Source of the DNA: Oceanobacillus sp. HTM 045
GTDB taxonomy: Bacteria; Pseudomonadota; Alphaproteobacteria; Rhodobacterales; Rhodobacteraceae
Reading direction: 5' to 3'
DNA: 64,000 nucleotides
Assembly: GCA_009733745.1 (NCBI GenBank)
Contig: WNWL01000002.1
Coordinates: forward strand, 558,001-622,000
Below are positions 44,793-53,144 of the stretch, piece by piece. The position numbers and the translations under genes were made by a program. Position 1 is the stretch's first letter. Every line of letters begins with the position of its first letter. The notes below the pieces were generated by a model. That model saw nothing but the letters and a program-made list of their open reading frames with translations. It ran no database searches and had not been told where the DNA came from.

Positions 44793-45815
44793 ATGAGCGA
44801 CATGGGTTTCAGGATGCCCGCCGAATGGGCCCCGCATGCGCGCACGATCATCGGCTGGCCCTGCCGGCCCGATGCCTGGGGCGACACGCTGGAGCAGGGC
44901 CGGGCCGAGTTCGCCACCATCGCCAACGCCATCGCGGCCTTCGAGCCCGTCACCATGGTCTGCGCCTCGGAAGCGGACGCGGAGGGCGCGCGCGCGGCGC
45001 TGCGCGGGGACATCACGGTCACCATCCACCCGATGGACGGCGCATGGCTGCGCGACAACGGGCCGGTCTACGTCACCGACGGCGCGCGGCGGGAGGCGCG
45101 GCATTTCCGCTTCAACGCTTGGGGAGAGCGCCACGCGAAACGCGACCGGGACGCGGCGCTGGGCGCCGCCCTCGCGCGCGAGCTGGGCGACCCGGTGGTG
45201 CCGGTGGACGTGGTGCTGGAGGGCGGCGCGATCGCGACCGACGGCGCGGGCACGCTGGTCACGACCGAGGGCTGCCTGATGCACCCGAACCGGAACTGGC
45301 AGATCGACCGCGACGAGGTGACCTCGCGCCTCTCGGCGGCGCTCGGGCTGGAGCGGGTGGTCTGGCTGCCGCAGGGCCTCGCGGAGGACCAGGTCCGCGA
45401 GGACGACCGGATGTATTACGGCACGGACGGGCATATCGACCTGTTCTGCGCCTTCACCGGCGAGAAGCGGGTGCTGCTGCTGGAAGCGCCCGGCGACGAC
45501 CCCAACGCCGGAGCGCTGGCCGAGGCGCGCGGCCAGCTGGAGGCTGCGGGGATCGCGGTGACGGGGTTTCCCTTCATGTCCGGCTTCGAGGCGGGCGGGC
45601 ACCGGTTCATCGCGCCCTACCTGAATTTCTATGTCTGCAACGGGGCGGTGATCGTGCCCGTCGCCGGGGCGGAACCGGACAAGGACCGGGAGGCGCTCGC
45701 CACCCTCGCCCGACACTGGCCGGGGCGGGAGATCGTGCCGGTGACCATGCACGCCGGGCCGATGCAGGGCGGCGCGGTGCATTGCGCGACGCAGCAGGTG
45801 CCGGCGGTACCGTAG
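44793..45815 (+). CDS. aguA: Agmatine deiminase
   Basis: 340 residues. A pentein-fold enzyme that converts agmatine to N-carbamoylputrescine. Active-site features: MDGAWLRDNGP, EGGAIATDG, YGTDGHIDLF and the nucleophile Cys near the C-terminus in GGAVHCATQQVP (family GG.IHCITQQ.P). The usual partner N-carbamoylputrescine amidase is not in the window. It begins right after the ATG-side overlap with the hydratase promoter. Confidence 0.93.
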   Translation: MSDMGFRMPAEWAPHARTIIGWPCRPDAWGDTLEQGRAEFATIANAIAAFEPVTMVCASEADAEGARAALRGDITVTIHPMDGAWLRDNGPVYVTDGARREARHFRFNAWGERHAKRDRDAALGAALARELGDPVVPVDVVLEGGAIATDGAGTLVTTEGCLMHPNRNWQIDRDEVTSRLSAALGLERVVWLPQGLAEDQVREDDRMYYGTDGHIDLFCAFTGEKRVLLLEAPGDDPNAGALAEARGQLEAAGIAVTGFPFMSGFEAGGHRFIAPYLNFYVCNGAVIVPVAGAEPDKDREALATLARHWPGREIVPVTMHAGPMQGGAVHCATQQVPAVP

Positions 45816-45902
45816 GGCGGAGGGGAGGGACGGCCGGGCGCCGTATCGCGCAATGAAAATTCCCCCAGGCGGCAAGATGCGAAACGATCTTGCCGGAGCG
45901 TA

Positions 45903-45931
45903 TTGACCCACCTGCGAGTCGGGGCTAGATC
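45903..45931 (+). promoter_or_regulatory. Sigma-70-type promoter candidate for the acyl-CoA dehydrogenase gene
   Basis: TTGACC (45903-45908), a 17-bp spacer and TAGATC (45926-45931). It ends 55 bp before the ATG at 45987. Confidence 0.5.
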
Positions 45932-45986
45932 GTGCCGCGCCTGCGAGGCAGTATCGCAGGTGCAGCAATCCTTACGGGAGACCGCC

Positions 45987-47699
45987 ATGAGCCTCGCCAC
46001 CGAGATCGGCACCGGAACCGGTACCGCAAGCGACACTGCGCCGTTCCACATGTCCGCGGACCTCGTGGCGCAGGTGAAGGCCGGGGCGGAGGCCGCCACG
46101 GGCCTGATGCGCAAGGCCCGCGAGATGCTGGCGCAGCGGGTCTCGGCGCAGGGGCGCGTCTCGGGCCGGATGCTGGAGGCGGAGCAGTACGCCGCGCACG
46201 GCCTTTCCTGGCTCGCGACCTATGCCGAGGCGCTGACCCAAATGGGTGCCTGGGCGGAGCGGCTGGAGGCGGACGGGCGGCTCGGCGAGATGGAGCGGCT
46301 GATCCTCGCGATCGGTGCGGGCGAGTATCTCTCGCAGGTCCATGGCGGCATCCCGATGAGCCAGGGCGAGGTGATCCGGCCGCAGGATATCGGCCTGACG
46401 CCGGAGGACCGCCGGGCGGTGATGACGCCCGAGGTCGAGGCGCTGACCCAGAACGGCAATTCCGATGCGGCGCGGCTGCGGCTGGTGGCGCTGATGCGCG
46501 AGCGCGCCGGCAACGCCACCTTCGGCGATTGCGGGCTTGAGGAGGAGTTCGAGCTGGTCCGCGACCAGTTCCGCCGCTTCGCCGAGGAGAAGGTGGTGCC
46601 CTTCGCCCATGAGTGGCACCTGAAGGACGAGCTGATCCCGATGGAGATCATCACCGAGATGGCCGAACTGGGCGTCTTCGGGCTGACGATCCCGGAGGAG
46701 TTCGGCGGCTTCGGCATGGGCAAGACGGCGATGTGCGTGGTCTCGGAGGAGCTCAGCCGCGGCTATATCGGCGTCGGTTCGCTCGGCACCCGCTCGGAGA
46801 TCGCGGCGGAGCTGATCCTCTGCGGCGGCACGCCGGAACAGAAGGCGGAATGGCTGCCGAAGATCGCCGCGGCGGAGATCCTGCCGACGGCGGTGTTCAC
46901 CGAACCCAACACCGGCTCGGACCTCGGGAGCCTGCGCACCCGCGCGGTGCGCGAGGGCGACGACTATGTCGTCACCGGCAACAAGACCTGGATCACCCAC
47001 GCCGCGCGCGCCCACGTCATGACCCTGCTGGCGCGCACCGACCCGGAGACCAGCGACTACCGCGGGCTCTCCATGTTCCTCGCCGAGAAGACGCCGGGGA
47101 CGGACGCGGCGCCCTTCCCCGATGAGGGCATCTCCGGCGGCGAGATCGAGGTGCTGGGCTATCGCGGGATGAAGGAATACGAGCTCGGCTTCGACGGGTT
47201 CCGGGTGAAGGCCGCCAACCTGCTCGGCGGCGCGGAGGGACAGGGCTTCAAGCAGCTCATGCAGACCTTCGAGAGCGCCCGCATCCAGACCGCCGCGCGG
47301 GCGATCGGCGTCGCCCAGTCGGCGCTGGAGATCGCCATGCGCTACGCCGAGGAGCGCAAGCAGTTCGGCAAGAGCCTGATCGAGTTCCCCCGCGTCGCCT
47401 CCAAGCTGGCGATGATGGCGGTAGAGATCATGATCGCGCGCCAGCTCACCTACTACTCCGCCCACGAGAAGGACGCCGGGCACCGCTGCGACCTCGAGGC
47501 GGGCATGGCCAAGCTGCTCGGCGCGCGGGTTGCCTGGGCGGCGGCGGACAACGGGCTGCAGATCCACGGCGGCAACGGCTTCGCGCTGGAATACCCGATC
47601 AGCCGGGTGCTCTGCGACGCGCGCATCCTCAACATCTTCGAGGGCGCGGCGGAGATCCAGGCACAGGTGATCGCCCGACGAGTGCTGGAGGGGAACTGA
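45987..47699 (+). CDS. mcd: Acyl-CoA dehydrogenase, probable (2S)-methylsuccinyl-CoA dehydrogenase
   Basis: 570 residues, larger than ordinary acyl-CoA dehydrogenases (about 380). An N-terminal helical extension of ~170 residues contains a GRVSGRMLEAEQYAAHGLSW stretch that I associate with Mcd. The FAD acyl-CoA dehydrogenase body follows (TIPEEFGGFGMGK, FTEPNTGSDLGSLRT, ARIQTAARAIGVAQSAL, IHGGNGFALEYPISRVL). Mcd oxidises methylsuccinyl-CoA to mesaconyl-CoA in the ethylmalonyl-CoA pathway. The generic class is certain, the specific substrate likely. ATG 45987 has GGGAG upstream. Confidence 0.85.
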   Translation: MSLATEIGTGTGTASDTAPFHMSADLVAQVKAGAEAATGLMRKAREMLAQRVSAQGRVSGRMLEAEQYAAHGLSWLATYAEALTQMGAWAERLEADGRLGEMERLILAIGAGEYLSQVHGGIPMSQGEVIRPQDIGLTPEDRRAVMTPEVEALTQNGNSDAARLRLVALMRERAGNATFGDCGLEEEFELVRDQFRRFAEEKVVPFAHEWHLKDELIPMEIITEMAELGVFGLTIPEEFGGFGMGKTAMCVVSEELSRGYIGVGSLGTRSEIAAELILCGGTPEQKAEWLPKIAAAEILPTAVFTEPNTGSDLGSLRTRAVREGDDYVVTGNKTWITHAARAHVMTLLARTDPETSDYRGLSMFLAEKTPGTDAAPFPDEGISGGEIEVLGYRGMKEYELGFDGFRVKAANLLGGAEGQGFKQLMQTFESARIQTAARAIGVAQSALEIAMRYAEERKQFGKSLIEFPRVASKLAMMAVEIMIARQLTYYSAHEKDAGHRCDLEAGMAKLLGARVAWAAADNGLQIHGGNGFALEYPISRVLCDARILNIFEGAAEIQAQVIARRVLEGN

Positions 47700-47855
47700 G
47701 CTGTCCAGGGTTGGACGGGTCACAAGCGACTGAAAACGCTTGGGGAAAGTGTTAACGGCGCAGCGTGGAGCGTTCCAGGAGCGGCGGGGCTGCCCTCTGG
47801 AATCGCGGTAGCGTGCCGGACAAACGGCCCCGCGTCATGAAATTAGCACACCGAC

Positions 47856-48025
47856 CAGCCACGGCACGCGCGACCAGCGCGGGCCACGTCCGGCCCTCCC
47901 CGGGGCCGGGCGTTCTCTGACGCTGCAAGGGAATCAGAGGGCGGGAGGGGTGTCTGCCATAAACCAAGCAGACCCTTGGGAGCACCACGCCCGACCAGGG
48001 CCGGACGTGGCCCTTCGCGCTTACC
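47856..48025 (+). repeat. Structured intergenic repeat, copy C
   Basis: Third copy, with the longest closing stem: CCACGTCCGGCCCT (47884-47897) with its exact complement (47997-48010). Nested CGGGCGT/ACGCCCG (47907-47913, 47987-47993), inner hairpin CTCTGA/TCAGAG (47915-47920, 47934-47939), and apical GTCTGC/GCAGAC around the ATAAACCAA loop. The 5' hairpin has changed to CGCGC/GCGCG. It lies in the 426-bp gap between mcd and the lipid operon; no gene is seen in the remainder. Confidence 0.85.
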
Positions 48026-48125
48026 GTTGGCGGGTGAGGGCGGGCTTCCCTGTGCGGTCTGTCACTTGTCGCCATTTCGTCATCTGATATACTGACCGTC
48101 GTTCAATTACTGCCGGGAGCGAGAG

Positions 48126-48743
48126 TTGCCGACGATCTACGACCTCAAGCCGCGGTTCCAGCGGCTGATCCGGCCCGCGGCGGCGGGGCTGGTGGCGCGG
48201 GGGATCACGGCCAACCAGGTGACGCTGGCGGGGCTGGCGCTTTCCGGCCTCGGCGGGCTGCTGGTCGGGCTGACGGGCGCGCACTGGGCCGCGCTGGCGC
48301 TGCTCCCGGCCATCCTGCTCGTGCGCATGGCGCTCAATGCGATCGACGGCATCATGGCGCGGGAGCATGGCCAGCAGACGCGGCTCGGTGCGCTCCTGAA
48401 CGAGTTGACCGACCCGGCGGCGGACGCGCTGCTCTACCTGCCGCTGGCCTTCTCGCCGCACGTGCCGGGGGCGCTGCTGGTGGCGGTGGTTACCGCCGGC
48501 ATCCTCGCGGAGATGGCCGGGGCCGTCGCGCCGACGGTCGGCGCGAGACGGCGCCATGACGGGCCATTCGGCAAGTCGGACCGGGCGGCGTTCTTCGGGC
48601 TCTTCGCGGTGCTCCTCGCCGCGCTGGGCGGCGGCGCGTGGGTCGCGTGGGCGCTCTGGATCGGCCTTGCGCTCAGCGCCGCGACGGTTCTCAATCGGTG
48701 CCGCAAGGCACTGCGGGAGAATACACCGGGGGAGGGGGAGTGA
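48126..48743 (+). CDS. CDP-alcohol phosphatidyltransferase family protein with altered signature
   Basis: 205 residues, about 6 membrane helices, TTG start. The CDP-alcohol signature (D-x2-DG-x2-AR-x8-G-x3-D-x3-D) is present at residues 71-96. However, the first Asp is Asn71 and the third is Asn92; Asp74, Gly75, Ala78, Arg79, Gly88 and Asp96 are kept. In the family these Asp bind the two metal ions, so activity or metal use may differ. First of five same-strand genes with phospholipid themes; its stop overlaps the next ATG. The polar acceptor (glycerol-P, inositol-P, serine or other) is unknown. Confidence 0.82.
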   Translation: MPTIYDLKPRFQRLIRPAAAGLVARGITANQVTLAGLALSGLGGLLVGLTGAHWAALALLPAILLVRMALNAIDGIMAREHGQQTRLGALLNELTDPAADALLYLPLAFSPHVPGALLVAVVTAGILAEMAGAVAPTVGARRRHDGPFGKSDRAAFFGLFAVLLAALGGGAWVAWALWIGLALSAATVLNRCRKALRENTPGEGE

Positions 48744-49702
48744 TGCTCGGGCTCGCGCCGGAGGTCTGGTGGACGCTGGCTGGCATCTTCGCGGTGCTGG
48801 TCGCCGCAACCGTGCTGGTGCGCCTGATCGAGGGGCCCGGCGACCCGGCGAACCCGTCGGAACTGGCGAGCCGCACCCGGTCGTGGTGGTTCATGGTCAC
48901 CGTCTTCACCATCGCGATGGTGACGTGGCGCGAGGTCTCCACCGTCTTTCTCGCGCTGGTCTCCTTCATGGCGCTGAAGGAGTACCTGTCGCTGATCCCG
49001 ACTCGGCGGATCGACCGCTGGGTGATCCTCTGGGCCTATCTCGCGATCCCGGTGCAGTTCTACTGGGCGCATGTGAGCTGGTACGGGATGTTCATCGTTT
49101 TCGTGCCGGTCTGGATGTTCCTGTTCTTCCCGATCGTCATGGCGCTCCGCGGCGAGACGGAGGGATTCCTGCGCGCGGTTGGCACGCTCTCCTGGGGGCT
49201 GATGATCTGTGTCTTCGCGATCAGCCACACGGCGATGCTGCTGGCGCTCGACGGCGTGAGCGACCACGCGGCGGGGGGCGCGGGGCTGCTCCTGTTCCTC
49301 GTCATCGCGACCCAGTTCAACGACGTGGCGCAGTTCACCTGGGGCAAGCTCTGCAAGGGGCGGTTCATTGGGCGGATCGTGCCCTCGGTCAGCCCGAACA
49401 AGACCTGGGAGGGGTTTCTCGGCGGGCTCCTGACCATCGCCGCGCTGTCGGCGGTGATGGGCCCGTTCCTGACGCCGATGAACGCCGCGTGGTCGGCGCT
49501 GGCCGGGGCGCTGATCGCGGTCGCCGGGTTCTCGGGCGACGTGACCATGTCGGCCTTCAAGCGCGACCTCGGGGTGAAGGACGCCTCCCACCTGATCCCG
49601 GGGCATGGCGGCATCCTCGACCGGGTGGACAGCCTGACCTATGCCGCGCCGGTGTTCTATCACTTCTACTTCTTCTTCTTCGTCACGGAGTGGCCGGGAT
49701 GA
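48743..49702 (+). CDS. Phosphatidate cytidylyltransferase (CdsA-like)
   Basis: 319 residues with about 7-8 membrane helices. The CdsA signature is intact: SPNKTWEGFLGG in the middle and GDVTMSAFKRDLGVKD followed by PGHGGILDRVDSL at the end. It makes CDP-diacylglycerol from phosphatidate and CTP, the donor for the preceding phosphatidyltransferase. TGATG overlap with the upstream stop, GGGGGAG Shine-Dalgarno. It is longer than typical CdsA (about 270-285) by an N-terminal helix. Pairing of these two enzymes recalls E. coli ynbA-ynbB. Confidence 0.9.
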   Translation: MLGLAPEVWWTLAGIFAVLVAATVLVRLIEGPGDPANPSELASRTRSWWFMVTVFTIAMVTWREVSTVFLALVSFMALKEYLSLIPTRRIDRWVILWAYLAIPVQFYWAHVSWYGMFIVFVPVWMFLFFPIVMALRGETEGFLRAVGTLSWGLMICVFAISHTAMLLALDGVSDHAAGGAGLLLFLVIATQFNDVAQFTWGKLCKGRFIGRIVPSVSPNKTWEGFLGGLLTIAALSAVMGPFLTPMNAAWSALAGALIAVAGFSGDVTMSAFKRDLGVKDASHLIPGHGGILDRVDSLTYAAPVFYHFYFFFFVTEWPG

Positions 49703-50436
49703 GCGTCCGGGATCCGCTCTACGACGATGCCGGGCTGGCCCTGTTCTACGACGCCGAGAACGGCTGGGCGGCGGACACGGCCTTTTGCGCGCGGATGGCG
49801 GAGGGGGCGCGCTCGGTGCTCGACCTCGGCTGCGGCACGGGACTGCTGCTCGCGGCGCTGAAGGCGGAGCGGCGGGTTGGGGTGGACCCGGCAGCGGCGA
49901 TGCTGGAGATCGCGCGGGCCCGGCCGGGCGGCGCGGGAGTGCGCTGGGTCGAGGGGGACGCGCGGGAGGTGCGGCTGGGCGAGGCGTTCGACCTGATCGT
50001 GATGACCGGCCATGCCTTCCAGGTGTTCCTGACCGACGACGATCAGCGCGCCGTGCTGGCGACGGTGGCGGCCCATCTCGCGCCGGAGGGGCGGTTCATC
50101 TTCGACAGCCGCGACCCGGATGCGCGGGAATGGGAGGAATGGGGGCCGGAGGAAAGCTTTCGCCGGTTCGACCACCCGGATCTTGGCCCGGTGGAGGCAT
50201 GGAACGATTTCGCGTGGGACTCGGCGGCCGGTGTCGTTGCCTATGGCACGCATTACCGGCTGGCGGAAGGGTCGGTCCGCTCCGCCACCTCGCGGATCCG
50301 GTTCACGGGGAAAGCGGCGCTGGAGGCGCGGCTGGCGGAGGCGGGACTGCGCGCCGACGCGTGGCTCGGAAGCTGGGACGGCACGCCGTGGGCACCGGGC
50401 GCGCGGGAGATCATCCCGGTGGGCGGGCTGGCGTGA
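49699..50436 (+). CDS. SAM-dependent methyltransferase (class I)
   Basis: 245 residues. Motif I is VLDLGCGTGLLLAAL (near residues 40-54), the acidic motif II is VGVDPAAAML, and FDLIVMTGHAFQVF follows. No membrane segment. ATGA overlap with the CdsA-like gene and a GTGA overlap with the acyltransferase gene place it inside the lipid operon. It may methylate the head group or another lipid intermediate, but sequence alone does not show the acceptor. Confidence 0.86.
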   Translation: MSVRDPLYDDAGLALFYDAENGWAADTAFCARMAEGARSVLDLGCGTGLLLAALKAERRVGVDPAAAMLEIARARPGGAGVRWVEGDAREVRLGEAFDLIVMTGHAFQVFLTDDDQRAVLATVAAHLAPEGRFIFDSRDPDAREWEEWGPEESFRRFDHPDLGPVEAWNDFAWDSAAGVVAYGTHYRLAEGSVRSATSRIRFTGKAALEARLAEAGLRADAWLGSWDGTPWAPGAREIIPVGGLA

Positions 50437-51077
50437 CGCGGCTGTTGCAGATCCTGTTCTTCGCCCTGGTCGTGCGGCCGGTGCTGATGGTCGTGCTGGG
50501 GGTGCATGTGCGCCGGAGGGAGCTGTTGCCGCGGGAAGGGCCGGCGGTGATCATCGCCAACCACAATTCGCATCTCGACACGCTGACGCTGATGGCGCTC
50601 TACCCTTTGCGCGACCTGCACCGGCTCCGGCCCGTGGCGGCGATGGACTACTTCCTCCGGAACCGCTTCATGCGCTGGCTGGCGGAGGACCTGATCGGGA
50701 TCATCCCGGTCAACCGGGTCAAGGGTGCGAAGGAGGGGGCGAACCCGCTGGCGGGCGCGGAGGCGGCGCTGGACCGGGGGCAGATCCTGATCCTCTTCCC
50801 CGAAGGCTCGCGCGGCGAGGCGGAGCGGATGGCGCAGTTCCGCAAGGGCATCGCCCATCTCGCGAAGGCGCGGCCCGACGTGCCGGTGACGCCGGTCTTC
50901 ATGCACGGGCTCGGCAAGGCGCTGCCGAAGGGATCGTTCACGCTCGTGCCGTTCAACTGCGACGTCTTCGTCGGCCCGCCGCTGCGCTGGAGCGGCGACA
51001 TCGACGGGTTCGTCGAGGCGGCGCGCGGGGCGGTCGAGGCGCTGGCGGCGGAGGCGCATGTTCCCGATTGGGAATGA
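50433..51077 (+). CDS. PlsC-type 1-acylglycerol-3-phosphate acyltransferase family protein
   Basis: 214 residues, GTG start overlapping the methyltransferase stop. The acyltransferase motifs are IANHNSHLDTLTL (NHxxxxD with catalytic His), the RVKG substrate region and LFPEGSRGE. A membrane-anchoring hydrophobic helix lies at the N-terminus. It should acylate lysophosphatidate or a related lysolipid, feeding the CdsA-like step. Membership of the operon is supported by the 4-bp overlap; the 169-bp gap downstream separates it from the hydrolase. Confidence 0.9.
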   Translation: MTRLLQILFFALVVRPVLMVVLGVHVRRRELLPREGPAVIIANHNSHLDTLTLMALYPLRDLHRLRPVAAMDYFLRNRFMRWLAEDLIGIIPVNRVKGAKEGANPLAGAEAALDRGQILILFPEGSRGEAERMAQFRKGIAHLAKARPDVPVTPVFMHGLGKALPKGSFTLVPFNCDVFVGPPLRWSGDIDGFVEAARGAVEALAAEAHVPDWE

Positions 51078-51246
51078 TGCGTTGCACAAATACATCATTT
51101 GGGTCCGCCCGAGGCCCCGGACACAGCATGTTGTCATCGTCCGGTCACGGACGTTTCACCGATCTGTTTATCGGCATCTGTATGAGATCGGCCATCGAGA
51201 CGGTGGGGCTACCGCCGCACCCGCAACGGGGTCGACCGAGGCAGCG

Positions 51247-52287
51247 ATGGCAGTTCTGCGCGTCAATGCATCACGTGACGGCACCCTGGCGAGCCCGGAC
51301 GCCGATCACGCTTCCGGCCGCGCCTGGGACGCGGGTCTCGATGTCCTCGCGACACGTCTTCCCGCGGATGCGCCGGTCACGGTGATGATCCACGGCTATC
51401 GCTACGCGCCTCTGGCGCGCGGGCTCGGGCGCTGCCACGACCCGCAGCGCCTGCTCTACCGCGCCGACCCGGTGCGCCCGGTGGCGCGGCGGCGCCCGCC
51501 GGAGGCGGCCTGGGCGCACGGGCTGGGATACTCGGAGCACGACCCGGCGGACGGGCTGGCGCTCGGCTTCGGCTGGCAGGCGCGGGAGGACAGGCTGGGC
51601 GCGCTGCAGGGGATCGACCCGGCGGGCTTCGCCAGCGTCTACCGCGGCGCGGAGCGGGCCGGCGCCGCGCTGGCGGCGGCGATCCGCCGGCTGGGCGCGG
51701 CGCTGCCGGGACGGCGGATCGGGATCTTCGCCCATTCGCTCGGCGCGCGAGTGGCGCTGGCGGCGGCGTCGGAACTGCCCGCGGGACTACTCGGGCGGAT
51801 GGTCTTCCTCGGCGCGGCGGAGTTCGCGGGGATCGCGCGCGAGCGGGTGCCGGAGGCCGAGGTCTACAACGTGATCTCGCGGCGGAACGACGTCTACGAC
51901 ATGCTGTTCCGCACCTTCGCGCCGCGCGGCGCGGCGCAGGGCAGCCTGCCGCTGGGCTTCGCCGGTTTGCCGGAGGCGGGCGCGCGTTGGCTGGACATCC
52001 AGCTTGACCACGAGGCGGTGCGCGGCTGGATGCGCCGCCGCGGCATCGCGCTGGACCCGGGGCCGTGGCGGATCTCGCACTGGAACTTCTATTCCGACCC
52101 CGGCGCGATGACGCTCTGGCGGTCGATCCTGCGCGACCGGACCGCGGCGTGGTCGGTCGAGAGCCTGCGCGCCGCGGGCCTGCCCGGCGCGATCGAGCCG
52201 CGCTGGGCGCTGATGCGGCCCCGCGTGCCGTGGCCGCGGCGCGGCCTCGCGGCGGGGGCCGAGGAGGCGGTCCAGGGCCAGGCCTGA
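51247..52287 (+). CDS. Alpha/beta hydrolase family protein
   Basis: 346 residues. The nucleophile elbow AHSLGAR is near residue 160, preceded by a VTVMIHGYRYAP oxyanion segment with an unusual aromatic stretch. A catalytic Asp/His pair is possible in the C-terminal half (DHEAVRGW). It could be a lipase or esterase acting on the lipid made upstream, but the substrate is unknown. ATG 51247 is chosen at the start of a conserved-looking MAVLRVNA strand; an ATG at 51058 would add a 63-residue tail overlapping the plsC-like gene. Confidence 0.75.
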   Translation: MAVLRVNASRDGTLASPDADHASGRAWDAGLDVLATRLPADAPVTVMIHGYRYAPLARGLGRCHDPQRLLYRADPVRPVARRRPPEAAWAHGLGYSEHDPADGLALGFGWQAREDRLGALQGIDPAGFASVYRGAERAGAALAAAIRRLGAALPGRRIGIFAHSLGARVALAAASELPAGLLGRMVFLGAAEFAGIARERVPEAEVYNVISRRNDVYDMLFRTFAPRGAAQGSLPLGFAGLPEAGARWLDIQLDHEAVRGWMRRRGIALDPGPWRISHWNFYSDPGAMTLWRSILRDRTAAWSVESLRAAGLPGAIEPRWALMRPRVPWPRRGLAAGAEEAVQGQA

Positions 52288-52315
52288 CCCTGAGCCGCCC
52301 CGTGATCGGCTTGCC

Positions 52316-53119
52316 TCAGAGGGCCGGCAGCGGAGGCAGCGGCTGGCCGAGCCACTTCTCGGAAAGCCCGTTCAGCTCGCCGCCCAGCCGCTTGTGCAGG
52401 ATAAACACGTTCACCCATTGCAGCAGGTCGAAGTTGCCCTTGCTGATGCCGATGAAGGCGGGCGATTCCTTGATGATGAACTTTGTCTCCAGCGCCATGT
52501 CCGGGTGATCCGCGGCGAGCGAGGCGGCCACGGTGTTGCCGGTCACCAGCACGTCCACCTGCCCGGAAATGTAGGCCGCGAGCGTGGCGGCGTTGTCGCC
52601 GAAGCGGATGATCTCGGCGCTGTCGGGCGCGGTCTTGGTGAGCTCGAGATCCTCCAGCGTGCCGCCGGTGAGGCCGACCTTGAGCCCGGCCAGATCGGCC
52701 ACGCCGGCAACCGCCACGTCGGCCTTGGCGAACGCGCCCGAGTAGAACGGCGCGTAGGCGGAGGAGAACCAGATCGACTTGGCGCGCTCCGGGTTGGCGC
52801 CCATCGACGAGATCACGAGGTCCACCCGGTCGGTCTCGAGATAGGGGATGCGCTGCTTGGAGGTGACCGGCACCAGCTCCAGCTCGACGCCGAGATCGGC
52901 GGCGATCATCTTGGCGACGTCCACGTCGTAGCCCTCGTACTCGCCCTCGATGCCAAGCGCGCCGAAGGGCGGGAAGTTCTCGGGGATGGCGATGCGGATG
53001 GTGCCTTCCTCCAGGATCGCGCCGAGGTCCTTGGCCTGCGCCCCTGCCCCGGCGATCAGACCCGCCGCGGCGATGCCCAGCGCGGCCCGTCCGGCGGCCT
53101 TTCTCAGATGTCCCAGCAT
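52316..53119 (-). CDS. Amino-acid ABC transporter substrate-binding protein
   Basis: 267 residues. A signal peptide (about 1-29, ending AQA) is followed by a two-lobe SBP family 3 fold: GTIRIAIPENFPPFGAL, GYDVDVAKMIAADLGVELELVPVTSKQRIPYL, VGLTGGTLED. It binds a polar amino acid or related solute in the periplasm. Last gene of the ABC set, 25 bp after the second permease gene. Confidence 0.9.
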   Translation of the reverse strand: MLGHLRKAAGRAALGIAAAGLIAGAGAQAKDLGAILEEGTIRIAIPENFPPFGALGIEGEYEGYDVDVAKMIAADLGVELELVPVTSKQRIPYLETDRVDLVISSMGANPERAKSIWFSSAYAPFYSGAFAKADVAVAGVADLAGLKVGLTGGTLEDLELTKTAPDSAEIIRFGDNAATLAAYISGQVDVLVTGNTVAASLAADHPDMALETKFIIKESPAFIGISKGNFDLLQWVNVFILHKRLGGELNGLSEKWLGQPLPPLPAL

Positions 53120-53144
53120 GTGTTCCTCCTTCTCCTGGAAAGCG

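Noticed and set aside
15230-48075. Similar short minus-strand peptides (TPGPGEG...LVARAVA) in all three repeat copies
   Set aside because: They are the translation of the repeat itself; substitutions fall in all codon positions and follow helix pairing rather than protein constraint, and there is no Shine-Dalgarno. I treat the repeat as noncoding.
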